From Oscheius sp. JU75 (taxonomy: Eukaryota > Nematoda > Chromadorea > Rhabditida > Rhabditidae): DNA of 64,000 nt. This document shows, one piece after another, positions 48,407 to 59,895 of this stretch (position 1 is the stretch's first letter; the number at the start of each line of letters is the position of its first letter). Location of the stretch: positions 2,108,001 to 2,172,000 of the forward strand of contig JASJZC010000005.1 in assembly GCA_037178855.1 (NCBI GenBank), in the 5' to 3' direction. The notes beneath the pieces were generated by a model. The model worked only from the letters and a program-made list of their open reading frames with translations, searched no databases and was not told the DNA's origin. The translations under genes were made by a program, and so were the position numbers.

Positions 48407-51400
48407 ATGACAATAGTACAGTATGTGGCAGCTACTGTCATGTTCCTGGTAGGTTTTCTACTAATTTTTAGCATTTTCCCGCTTCGCAATGTCCTGCAAA
48501 ATTGTAGAGCTGGTAAAAATCTACAACTTTACAGGCCATCAAAAGTCTGAAAATGTCATGTTCGTCCCCACAATAGCTTTAGGTGTCTCTGTACGGTATC
48601 TTTATCAACATTGTGGTACTCTACGGATTCAGTCGACGCATTCGCTTCAGGACCTCTTTCTACATTTTTTGTAGGTAAGGAAGAGAGACGTTGACCATTT
48701 TTCACTGGTGGAAGTCTAGGACCAACCTGTTTACTGAGCACCGTGTAACGCATGAGAACAGTTTACAGTTTTGGTGACGTAATTTGCATAGTCATCAACA
48801 TTTTCCGAATATGGCCTTGGAACTACATAACAAAGCATAATGTTTTGTTAACCGGTTCCAAAGGAGAAAAACAACTTGAGAACCTAAATGTTCCACTGTA
48901 AGCATATAATCACTCTTCGATAAAAGTTTGTATTGCCTTTGCAACATGCAATCACCAGATGATATTTACAGATGAGTAAACAACGGTGGCAATGTCTGAC
49001 ACTTTTTTTCTTTCAGCCATTCAGCGGAAAAACACATTATTCATAGCAGATCGTTCTTACATGATCATATTGAAACATGAAAGACTAGTTTTCTCCAACT
49101 CTAGGGAGGCTGGACGGTTTCAGAAAGAAAAGAGCGTTCAGTGTTCTGAAAAAATATGTTTCATCTGCAAATAGTATCGAGATGTTCAGTGAAACACGTT
49201 AGTTGTTAGAATCAACTAAGGATGGAATTTGCAAGCGCAAGCGAGTGCCTTTTTTTTAAGACTTGAAAAAAACTTTCAAGAATAGGGCAGCCTAGAGATC
49301 TATGGAGTAACTCTTTGGCATCAAAGCGCGCTGAAAGTTTTATAAAACGCTTCTTTTACACATTTTACCCAGCCAGAAATGTTTCACTAGTTACATTACA
49401 GCAACATTGATCCATAGAAAATAGTGTTTGTAGTGTAAGTGGATTTGAAAACAGAATAGATGGATAGATAGCTGGGACTTTTATATTTCGAAGTCTCTCT
49501 TAATATCTCTCAAAGGCAACATTTTACTTTTTATTTTTACAAAATACCCGCTTCTAAGTCTTGAATCCAAACAAGAACATCAAGCAATTTTCAGGTCCAG
49601 GACGATCACCAACACGATAACCTGTCTGGCTTTTCTACTATGGGCAGCGCCCTGCACTTTTCTGTAAGTTTTCAGACATTCGACACTCATTTTCCCAATA
49701 GTGTGCCTGCTTTTTTCATTTTGAGTGGTGACGTTGTGTTTGACTATGGAAGGATTTAATGCTAGCTTCTTCGACCTTTCCTCTTTGCTGGAAAAAAAAG
49801 TAAGTCAAATAAGCCGCCCTGTGATGCAACAACTATATGTACCGGAGGTCCATTCCCAACGTCAATTCACATTCTTGCCTGTATCGGTACAACCAATCTC
49901 TACATGAGAATGTCCGAATTGTTAGTTTCACCTAGTCTCTGTCTTTATGCTATCCATGAAACACTACCTGTATCTCTAGAAAGCCCTAGTCATAGTTGAA
50001 AAAAAATTCGAATGGTTTTTTGTTGCAAGCTTCTGGTAAATAGCGAAGCTCAAAGGGGTACATCCTTTTCTTTTAGAGGATGCTCTTCAAATACTAGAAA
50101 CATATCGATCCCTTGTAGAAATTATCTTTTCAGAGGCCAGTACTTACTCCCGCATTGGGCCAACGTTTTCTGGGGACAGATCGCCGGCTGTGGAGCCTAT
50201 GCCTGTGGTCTGTTGGTCGACTGTTCTGTGGCTGGAAACCGCTTCTTTGCTACCTACTTCCCTCTGAATTTTAGAAATCACAATCATCGACCGGCTTATG
50301 TAAGGAGATTCAAAAATTTCCCACACATGAGAGAAACAAACATGCAACGAGTTTGCCTGCCCCTTCTTTTATGCTTAGGGTGAAACAAGAAAAATGAAAC
50401 TGTTTTTACTTAGAAACTTGGCAATCGCTCGGCTGTCGTCGAACAAGATATAGTACATAGAATAATTTATTAGAAAAGTAGGACCAGAAAGAAAAAGGAA
50501 GCCCAGAGCTAGTCTGTCCGAGATTTGTATACTAAGGCTTAGTCATTGTCAGGGAGAAGGTTACTAGAACAGAGAAATGTTAGCGGCAGAGGAAAGAAAA
50601 CTACCTAACAATGAGAGGGAAACAATGACGACAAACAATTGCGTCTCCATATTGTGGCTGCTTACACCAAAACGCTGAAGCAAATCATTTCATTCGAGAA
50701 AGTTTTAAAAGTATACATTTTTTGTTTCACATAAGTCTACTTAGTTTAATAGGCAACGGATAAATACTAAAATTGGAGCACACGAGTTATACTAGAAGTC
50801 CTTATTTACAAACTTTTCAAGCTTCGTCGCCGCAACAGTTTTTCGTTTCTGGGCCAATACTTATACTACAATTATTACATTGTGCGGTTCCGTGACGTAT
50901 AAAACATGCTTTCAAAAACTTCTTTTTTCGAACCAATGAATGCTTTTGCAGATAGCTCTCTTCGTCTGCTGGATTTTCGGCGCTTTTGTCTTCCTCATTG
51001 GACTTCGAGGTTGGTCTTTTTCAAATTATGTATCCTTTTGCCTAAAGTTCCTTGCTGGAAATTGTTTTTCTTCATCTTGCATCGCATGACTCTTTGTCTT
51101 TCTATGACTCTCTGCACTGCACTGAAAATCATACCAACCTCCTGATCTTATCAAGTCTATAAAACATATTACACTAGCCAAACAGTTAGCACTTCCAAGA
51201 CTGTTTTTCAATTTTCATATTGCCTGTCAGCACTAGTACCCAGAAACTAACAAATCATTTCATGGCAAGACATAAGGGCACAAGCCAGCTGCGGAGGAAA
51301 CTGCTACCAGGTAAGCGGCGCAGCCGCCTGTGATCAGTTTTAAGTCAAGGCTGAAAAGCTGCGAAGCTGCCGTCGGCAGCTGGTCCAGGAAGCAAAGTCA

Positions 51401-52611
51401 ACGCTATTTTAGGTTTTTGAGAATTCAAAGACCGTCAATTAGTGCTCATGACAGCTTTCGCTTATGTATCCTTAATGCAGCAAAAAACTTTTACAGAATC
51501 CTGTGGCTATGTCTACAACATCCACTTGCTCTCCTGGGCCCCGGAAGACACTCCCTGCTCCCAGAACTTCTCCGACAAGTTCTTCATCGTCGTCTGTGTG
51601 GTGACGGCAGCTACTGTGATCTTGAACATTTTTACATTTATCAAGATCTTCGTCATTACGGTAGTTTTTAGATAAAGTTTCGGAATGAGAAATGTTTCAG
51701 GGTACTGTAAGCAACGGAAGTTCAATCAAGAGGAAGATGAAAAATAAGACGAGGAGGAATCAGAGGCTTTTTGTTCAGGTACGCTGTTAGTTTGCAGCCA
51801 ATGGAAAAGACCAACCGATTCAGTTACCATCCATTTCTATCTAGATAGTCAGTCATTTCCATAGTACATCGAGGCATCCAGAAGATATCAGAAAATACAA
51901 TGGTTGCTTACCTAAAATACAAATGGTTGAAAATTCGAAGCCCTCTTCCCACGTTGAGTAATTTTATTGTTTCAATCAAGAATTGAGGAACAAGTGTACT
52001 AGCTCCATTACAGGTTGTTCTATGCTAAGAACGAAACACAAAACTATTTTGAATTTCTTCGACGTAGTGAGTATAGCGAATTTCTAAGCTTGACAATCAG
52101 AAGAATGTCAAACAATGAACATTCCGATCTTCACGAGAGCACTGGGAAGTATAAATGTAACCGATAAACAAACACTAGTTTTATTTAAGAACAGGATTGT
52201 TTCAGCATATCGCAAATTCGATTTTCGAATGGTTAGACGGACACGCATTGAAAGTTACTAAAGAAACGATACTAACAGTATGCTTTGTAAAATCGAGTGA
52301 CTACAAAAGGTTCTATAATTGCCTGTCCCTATCATCTTCCCCAAATTCAGAGCCTCATCCAAGCCTCCTTCTATCTCATCGATATGGTCTTCTGCCAACT
52401 TTTGTACAAACTCTCTGACGCCGTCTGGTTCCGCTTCATCTGCATGGGCTTCGTCTGGCTATCGATTCATGTCCTGGACGGGTATGTTGGTATCAAAATA
52501 GTAGATAGAAAGCTTTTCAGGACAGTAATGCTTCTGTACAACAAGGACATGTTCAAGAAGAAGCAAACCAAAATGATCTCTCTGGCAAAGACCAAAACAG
52601 ATAAATGCTGA
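48407..52611 (+). CDS. SRX-class serpentine chemoreceptor, copy A
   Basis: Predicted 296 residues in nine exons: 48407-48448, 48583-48674, 49595-49663, 50134-50299, 50952-51009, 51497-51660, 51701-51778, 52351-52481, 52521-52611; all in phase. It fits the nematode 7TM_GPCR_Srx family: YGIFINIVVLYGF (helix 1), TITCLAFLLWAAPCTFL (helix 2), VFWGQIAGCGAY (helix 3), NRFFATYFPL after helix 3 in the DRY position, CGYVYNIHLLSWAPEDTPC in the second outer loop, and SIHVLDGTVMLLYN closing helix 7. The tail is short and lysine-rich. Such receptors are usually expressed in sensory neurons and detect small molecules; the ligand is unknown. The ATG follows a tttccag acceptor (trans-splicing candidate). Confidence 0.87.
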
Positions 52612-53470
52612 TTTGTAATATTTTTATGTTACAGCGAACTGGTGTAAGCTGAAGTGTAGCCAAAGTTTGTTTCTTGATCGATCTTTTTACACGATTTTAC
52701 ATGATTTTCCATCAAACATTACAATAATGACAAACCCTTTGTTTTCCTCCATCTTTCAACTCCCACGAACAGTTCACAACTTCCCTTTTTTTCAGAAAGA
52801 GAGGCAACTTTCCAGGTATTGGCTGTGAGAATCTGGTCCACGGTCAGCTGGTATCCAGTAAACAGATACTGGACGAGTTGACAACAGTAATCTTTCTGAT
52901 TTTCTCATGAACTTGTTTTTTGTGAAAGAAAACAGAAGAGGGTTAGTGGCAGATCTTTAAAGAATTATGGTGTTTGCCTGAATCATTTAAAAAAAAATTT
53001 ATGTCCCAGTAGTACTATTTACACCTTGTTTCTTTTGATGAAGATTCGTGTTCTCAGCAGCTTTCAAATGAAACTTGCATACAATAGTACCTGATATCTG
53101 TCATACCACCCGATTTGATGCCCTGCGGAGTCAGTTTCCTTTTTATTACAAACCGTATTTACACACGGGTTTCTTTTGGATACAGCATCTGGTAATCAAA
53201 AAATGAATGACTGTATCCCAGCATTTTCTGTTATGGGAGCGCATCAATTGCATCCCTGTAGCCAAAGTTTCTGTCCCTCATAGTCAGACGTTATTACCTT
53301 TTTGTTCCAATTATGATTATGTTCAGTTTAGATTAGCAAATGTTGTAGAGCAATCTTTCGTTGTTTTTTTTTCTGTTTTAATAGGTGCACAACTGCCTGA
53401 CTTCTAATCTAGAACGATTGCGACACTCTATTTTTTTAGTACAATCGATGCTTCAACTGCTAGTCATATA
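52612..53470. other. Intergenic, between the SRX genes (left part)
   Basis: About 860 bp, AT-rich, no exon supported. A short stretch near 52840-52930 resembles coding text weakly but has no continuing frame. Confidence 0.4.
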
Positions 53471-53729
53471 TAGCGTGCCCCAAAATTACGGTAACCGCGC
53501 GGAGCGCGCCAATATTCGGTTTTTTGTAAAAGGGATTGTTTTATTCTTTGTTTTTATTGTGTTTCTTCTTTTATTTACGATATTTTTTGTTATCCCCGAG
53601 CCTGTGTCGCTGCTGATGGAAATACTTTCGAATCTTAAGATGTTATTTTGTTCAGTTTTTTATAGAGAATAAAACCTATATCGTCTGGTTCTTGCATTTT
53701 ACTGGTTACCGTAATTTTGGAGCACCCTA
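53471..53729. mobile_element. 259-bp MITE derived from the mariner element at 9870-11065
   Basis: The ends are near-identical to the 26-bp inverted repeats of the 9870-11065 element (GTGCCCCAAAATTACGGTAA at the left). The interior is a simple deletion derivative. The left part matches the 5' leader of the transposase strand (TTTGTTTTTATTGTGTTTCT). It then jumps at about 53595 to the transposase 3' end (GAGCCTGTGTCGCTGCTGAT) and the shared trailer. It retains no usable coding sequence. One outer base at each end differs, and the right TA target site is no longer clear. Confidence 0.9.
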
Positions 53730-54145
53730 GGCAAACGCCCAAAAATGTCAATATTGTTTCAATTTTCTTATGCTGCATAGCGTATATTAGCGGGTAAGTG
53801 TCTACAAGACATAGTCAGACAGGCTTGCTGATATTCTAAAACAGTTTGTTCATCGAGAAAGCCAGTCTATGGATTGCTTCTTTGTGTTTCACGGTACCTG
53901 CAACTACCTGATTTCTAGTCCTGAACGGTGGTACGACCCCGGCGTTGATTTACAATCCCAAAATTCCCCTTCCTACGATCCTTTCTCAGTATAATGATGC
54001 TCGACTCTCAGAAATAAGCCTAGCCGTGAGAAAGTTCCTTCTTCTACCAGGAAAAAACTACATGAACAAACTTGCCACTTGTATCCGTTCTCTCAACTGA
54101 AAAACAACTTTTTCAGACTACCGTACTTCTCGATTTTCGGTCAAA
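53730..54145. other. Intergenic, MITE to SRX copy B
   Basis: About 415 bp with two TGTTTCA motifs (about 53755, 53883). No exon supported. Confidence 0.4.
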
Positions 54146-57100
54146 ATGGAGGATTCTATGAACTCGAGCAATTCTATGGATGCTGTGACTCCCTACGAGC
54201 ATATTGTTGGAGCTTCTATCATGTTTGTGGTGAGTTTCAGAACAAGAAAGGAATGTTTAGTGTGTAAGTTTTGTGAAAGTTTCAAATTAAGTTTCTGTGA
54301 AAATTTAAATGTTTCAAGTTCTGCATAAGTGCCTGATCTGCTTACTACTTCAATGTGTTGTCCTTCTTCTTCTCCAAAACCGTTTCCATTCGGCTGGGGA
54401 AGCAATTTCCTTATGTTTCATCGAGGATGTAACAATTGGACTGTCAACAGAAACGATCTGTCCAGTGTGGATTCGTTTGAACTAGCTTCTGGGATAGTTC
54501 AGTTGTAGGTTCAGTCATATAATCATGAAGATGAACGCCGCAGACCAGAGATATATGTATCCAAAATTTAATCTTTTCTTTCAGATTTCATCGTACGGAG
54601 TCGTCATAAACTTCTTCGTCTTCGTGACAATGGGTAAAAGCAAAAAGTACAAGAGCTCCTTCTACACTTTTTGCAGGTCAGTTTTGTTGAATGATTGAGA
54701 GCGTGATGCAAAGTATCACTGAATGTTTCCCTGAAATGTTTACTAATGAAAAAGTTGAAATCAAACGTTTTCCTAGTGTTAGTTTTCAATTATGTTGTCC
54801 AGAAGTTCTTTGTTCTGAAACACCGAATGTATAAAACTGAAATACTTTGGTTTGTTTTAATACGTGGTACGTTTCAAATGCATGAAAAGCATAATTCCAA
54901 ATCTAGAAACACGGCTGCGGTGCACCTTTGATTTTAGATTTCTGCTTTTTTGTTTGTTTCACAAAACCCAGAGAAGATGCAAAAACAAATTTCAGATCCA
55001 AGACAATCAGCAACATCCTCACCTGTCTAGCCTTTCTGCTCTGGGCAGTTCCCTGTACCTTCCTGTAACTTTTCCTTTCAGTTACCGCAGCCAAAAAACC
55101 TTCTAGGAACAGGTATTACCTCCCACAGCAGGTCAACGTCTTCTGGGGACAGATGGCTGGCTCCAGTTGGTACCTGATCGGTCTGTTTGTCAACTGTGCC
55201 ATGGCTGGAAACCGATTCTGTGCTACCTACTTTCCAATGATGTTCAGAGCATCGTCTAGGCAGACTGCCTATGTGAGTTTTGGTAAGAGGGAGAGAGGAA
55301 CCTGAATCTGTGACTTGAAGTCCGGAGTTCATGGGGGACCTAACATACATTTTGCCGTGATTTCGATCCGAACCCCTCCCCTCACATATCAGTTGACATA
55401 AAAATAGGGTTGGTCCCCGGATTCGTGTCAGCAGTGCACATTTTTAGGGAAAGATGAACATAAGCTACTATGCTATGCCAACCTTATGTTCAAAATAGGC
55501 ATAATGTTTTCTCAGAGACACAGAATGACGGCGTCACAACAATTTTTCACCAAACTAACAGAAAGTTCTGCCCTCAGCCTGAAACAAAAACAACACAAAA
55601 CTTTTCCAGATAGTCCTCTCGTTTTGCTGGATCTTCGGGCTCCTCTACTTCCCTCCCGGATTCATCATTTCCGACTGTGGCTACCAATTTGTTGTGGAGA
55701 TCATGGGTTGGATCGGACCCGAAACCCCATGCTCGGCCGTCCTGAACATGTTGACCTTCTCCACTGTCTGCACTGTGACTTTCACCACGGTCTGCCTCAA
55801 TTTTTTGACCTTCATCAAGCTCTTCTTGCAGTTTGTGAGTCTTATCTTGTTTTTCAAGATTGATGACTGTTTCAGCGAAAAACGATGACTACGAATGAGA
55901 AGGGGACGGAGAAGCAGACTACGAGGATCGCTGTGAAGTTGTTCAAACAGGTAATCTCTCACTTTTTGGAAGAGTTGAGAACTCGAAACAAAATGTTTCA
56001 TGCTATGTGTAATAAGTGAGGAAACATTTGTTTCTGCAGTGTTTAGGCAGGCTGTTTTATTTCAAAGTTTTAGATCCAAAGTTAGTGTATTGCTAAGAGG
56101 CGCCGTTGCCAAAAAGAGATTGGAACATTGGAGTAAGCTACAATTCAAAAAAGGGCTTTTTCTCTAGCACATGCTGCCATAGTATAGGAGCCTTGAAAAA
56201 GTTGACGCTTCTTATTTACTTATGTTTTATTTCTCCAAAATGAGAGTCAGCTAACAGAACAGGATCACAACTTTTTTGTGTTTTGCGTCAAAGAGTTATA
56301 AACATCTGTTAGTGAAGACGTACTACAGCACCGAAAAGTTCACAAAAACAGTGGGAGACCCAGCTGCGAAAGATGAAATTTACCAAGTAGCGAGAAGTTG
56401 TGTTTTATAAGTTTCTATATGCAGTCACAAGGTCTTTTATCCGGTAAGACGTTCCGTGCGTGGTAGTTAATAGAATTAAAATTTACAGTGTGTGACCCAG
56501 GACATCCTTTATCTGATCGACATGTTTGCCTGCAACATGGCCTACAAGTTCTGTGACGCCTTCTGGTACCAGTTTGTCTGCTTTTCACTTGTCTGGCTGA
56601 GTATTCACGTCCTGGACGGGTAAGTTTTTTGATTTTTGGCATAATGGTACTTTGTCTTTAAATTGTGAAGTATCCGTTTTTTGCTGTTTTAACTAGAAGC
56701 CTAATGGAAAACAGCATCTGTTATGCTGCTACTGCTGTGAAAATCAAAAAATTGTCTACTTATCCCTGGAATGACTAGGAATCCCCCAACTAGCCCGAAA
56801 AGCCCCTCCGGTTTTTCTTAGGAAAAAGCAAAACAGCTTTTGGAGAAGTTCAAACTATTCATGTTTCATTACGACTACTGAAATTGAAAAAACATGCGGC
56901 ATAATGTATTGATATTTTGCTACCGAATTAATGTGTGAAAACCTGTCATTCCTTATCAAATATAGGCAGCCAAGTAAAACTCCAAACTTGGAATGTATGT
57001 TTCACCGAAATTACTAAATTTAAAAATAGCTTGCGGTTTCACTTCATCATCTTCACACAGTATCTCTTTCAGGACAGTAATACTTCTCTACAACCGAGAC

Positions 57101-57163
57101 CTACTAAAGAAAAGAATCTTAGCCAAAGGATCAGGCTTCACCGATACTGTTCAGCGGTTCTAG
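54146..57163 (+). CDS. SRX-class serpentine chemoreceptor, copy B
   Basis: Predicted 310 residues in eight exons: 54146-54229, 54585-54676, 54996-55064, 55107-55272, 55610-55834, 55876-55950, 56489-56619, 57073-57163. A tandem paralogue of copy A: exons of 92, 69, 166, 131 and 91 bp have identical lengths and phases. Copy A's exons 5 and 6 are fused here into one 225-bp exon. Motifs: YGVVINFFVFV, ILTCLAFLLWAVPCTFL, VFWGQMAGSSWY, NRFCATYFPM, CGYQFVVEIMGWIGPETPC, SIHVLDGTVILLYN. The N-terminus is longer and glycosylation-prone (SNSS region), the tail basic. Function as in copy A: a putative chemosensory receptor with unknown ligand. Confidence 0.87.
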
Positions 57164-59492
57164 AGACTGTAAAAATAGTTTTGCTCTGAAACAGAACTCT
57201 TTTCTTTGAAATAAAACTTTAGAAATGTTTCGCGCTTGTTTCACGCTTGATAAGGCAAATGCTCGAGAACTACTTCGTTATACAAAAAGCTGTCTGTGCC
57301 TTGTTCGGTTAAGCAAAAGACGGACTGACAGTAGATGTTTGGCTTTTGCCAAGTCCACTCCCGCCTTTATCGCATGCGGCTTGCCCTGGGTTTATGTTCT
57401 CCTCCATCCTCACTGGTTATCTATATTTTGCCTTATAAATATTGTTACAAAGAAACTTGTTGACCTGTCATCGATTACAACAGAAAGAATGACAGTAAGA
57501 GACGGAGAGACTGAGATCCTGAGAGACAGAGAGACAGTGAGACAGAGAAGGCGCATGTCCATCAACTCACAAAATGTTTCTTCAGATGTATCCGGGAACT
57601 ACCAAATAAGATGTTCTTGTGAATCAGATAAAAACGACTATAGACAGTTCTCTCGATTCTTCGAAAGTGTTGCGGAAAGATGGCCGTGACTGATCCACTG
57701 CTCGCATACGAATGCAAGTGCAAGATGGTCTTTTGTCTTTTGATTGTTTCATCTCTAACATTTGCAGAACTATGCCGGGGAAGGGAGATTTCTTGACTAA
57801 CTCTTTCGTTTCAGAACAGCGTGGGAAAAGTTGAGTACTACTTCTTCTACAAAGTGTCTTTTTATAAAGTGTTAAAACGTGTAAGATTTCATCCTACAAA
57901 GTCTAGGAGCGGACAAGTAATTTTTTTCGCTAAATAACATACAGTAGCACTATGGCCGAAGCATTTTTTTTTTTCATAGAATGTGTTACTACCTTGATAG
58001 GAACACATCCAGGTAAATAATCTTGGCATCTGGTCTGGAAAGAATGTCCAAACTTCTCTGCTTTCCCAGCTGTTACTATCATCAAACCTCTTGTGCTAAT
58101 CAGTTGATACAGAGTGCTTGAACAACAAGGCATAATTTCCATATTCAGAGCTTAAAAGTTGTTTCAGAAAGTTCACGATAGGAAGGAATGTTTTGAGGAA
58201 ACCAATCTCCTCTACTACTTCGAAAAGTTTTGCTTTTGTGTTTTATGGCTAGAAAGGCAAACTTTACAACGTTTACAGGTATGATATCACTTCGAAAAAA
58301 ATAGGAAAAAACTTTTTTTGTTTCTTTCAAGGAGACATTAAAAACCGTGAACAAATTTCACAGATACGCTGTGATTATTGTGGAAAGAAGGGATTAGATT
58401 TCCGTCCATTTACTCTCTTCCCTTCAGATAAAAAATTTCCGAAAAAAGACCCCAGCATAGATCGTTCGACCAGGGTCCACCACAGTTGCAGACATCCGCA
58501 CCAGTTTATCTTGATGATTCATTGATTCTAGCCGGGCTGGAGACCTCTTTTTACATTTCCCGCTAACAGATCGGAGAAAACTAGACTCCCTGACCACACT
58601 CGAACCTTTCTTTATAGGATCCGTATTCGTATAGCCCTCCGTTTCTAAATCTTTTCCTATTGCGACGATTCTTCATTTTACCCAGAATTCGTGCTGTTTC
58701 ATGGTGGCTATATATCTAGTAACAATACGAGAAGCACACTCTCAGATAGGTTTGCTTTTGTGATAACCGTACTCTAATAAATTCCACGAGACTTTGTAGT
58801 CGAGTCAATAGCTGTTGACACTGACAATATGTGAGAGCTCGATCTATTTTTTTGTACAGTATGATCTCTACATTCTAAAGCGCGATGGTTTTTGTGGTAT
58901 TCTGTATTTGTTTGTTTGTCTGTGGCCACACTATAAAGACATATATTTCGAAATCACCTATCGTTTATGGTCAGAACCGCTACGTGGGCAAATCGAAGGA
59001 GCGGAATATTACAGCTACTTCTAGAGAAATTGAAACATAATACTTATTTCATATAACTCTCGTGATAAAACAAAAAAAAACATGCCTCAAAGATCAACCA
59101 CCCCAACATGGATGCGAGACAGACAGCCACATCTCTTCCCAGTGCCTACCGTCTCGGCAAATCTTCATTGCAATCTCGTCGCCGCCGGGCATGCCATCCT
59201 TTATATTTATAACATACTAAAATTGATTTTCCCTAGTTCCTGGTTTGGAGCCCTTTCGTTTATTCTACGGATCTATGTTTCTACATGGTTATAGATGGAT
59301 CCCTTCCTCTAGGCCTCATTGCTATTTCGTGTCTTGTGTTAGTAAGATCCGTGAAACAAACAAACTCACTTCTGGTACTGTATCCGGGAAGCACTAGACT
59401 CTGATGCGCCTTTTTTTTACTAAAATTTTTGTTCTGAACACTCCCTTTTGTTCAGAAGGACCCAATCAGTCAGTAGATATCGGGAAGACGTG
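57164..59492. other. Intergenic, SRX copy B to tRNA
   Basis: About 2.3 kb. Contains a GAGACAGA-type purine tract (57497-57551), several TGTTTCA motifs, and the first copy of a direct repeat (59319-59403). Open frames here lack splice structure and family resemblance. Confidence 0.5.
59319..59403 (+). repeat. Direct repeat with embedded TGAAACA, copy 1
   Basis: Shares CCGTGAAACAAACAAACTCA, CTTCTG and CCGGGAAGCACT with 60668-60750, about 60-80 bp at high identity. Copy 1 is upstream of the tRNA. Copy 2 is inside the sulfotransferase intron. Confidence 0.75.
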
Positions 59493-59564
59493 TCCTCGGT
59501 AGTATAGTGGTGAGTATCCGCGTCTGTCACATGCGAGACCCGGGTTCAATTCCCGGCCGGGGAG
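59493..59564 (+). tRNA. tRNA-Asp (GTC)
   Basis: 72 nt with a full cloverleaf. The acceptor stem TCCTCGG pairs with CCGGGGA (one G-U), with discriminator G. The A-box lies in the D arm (TAGTATAGTGGTGAG). The anticodon stem CGCGT/ATGCG encloses loop CTGTCAC with anticodon GTC at 59526-59528. The T-arm CCGGG-TTCAATT-CCCGG carries the B-box. There is no intron and no encoded CCA, as expected for a eukaryotic gene. Confidence 0.96.
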
Positions 59565-59895
59565 AATAGTTTTTGTTTTCTCACTAGTTCTTTTTTGAGA
59601 ACACTGGACACCACACAGTATTTATCGTGCTGTTCTTTCATTTTATGGATAGGATGAAACAGAAATGTTTGGTTATTCTGAAATGAAAGATTGTCAAATT
59701 AGTGCAGTTCTTTGGGGTTTGCTGTCACTGTCTCTCAGTCTCACTGCCTCTCTTCCGTAACTCCTCGGTGTCACAGCTTCTTTTCTAATTACACCTCTCT
59801 ATCGCGTCTGACAATCTCTCTTTACATTCCCTCAGTTACTCGGATCATCTGGATACCTCGAAAATGTTTAAAAGCATTCACTATTACAGTTCCCG

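Noticed and set aside
57225-57689. A 154-codon + strand open frame
   Set aside because: Half of it is the GAGACAGA purine tract translated as RDRET repeats. No acceptor, donor or family support.
59082-59294. A 70-codon frame starting MPQRSTTPTW
   Set aside because: Codon use looks mildly gene-like, but there is no continuing exon, domain or conserved motif, and it ends in AT-rich text.
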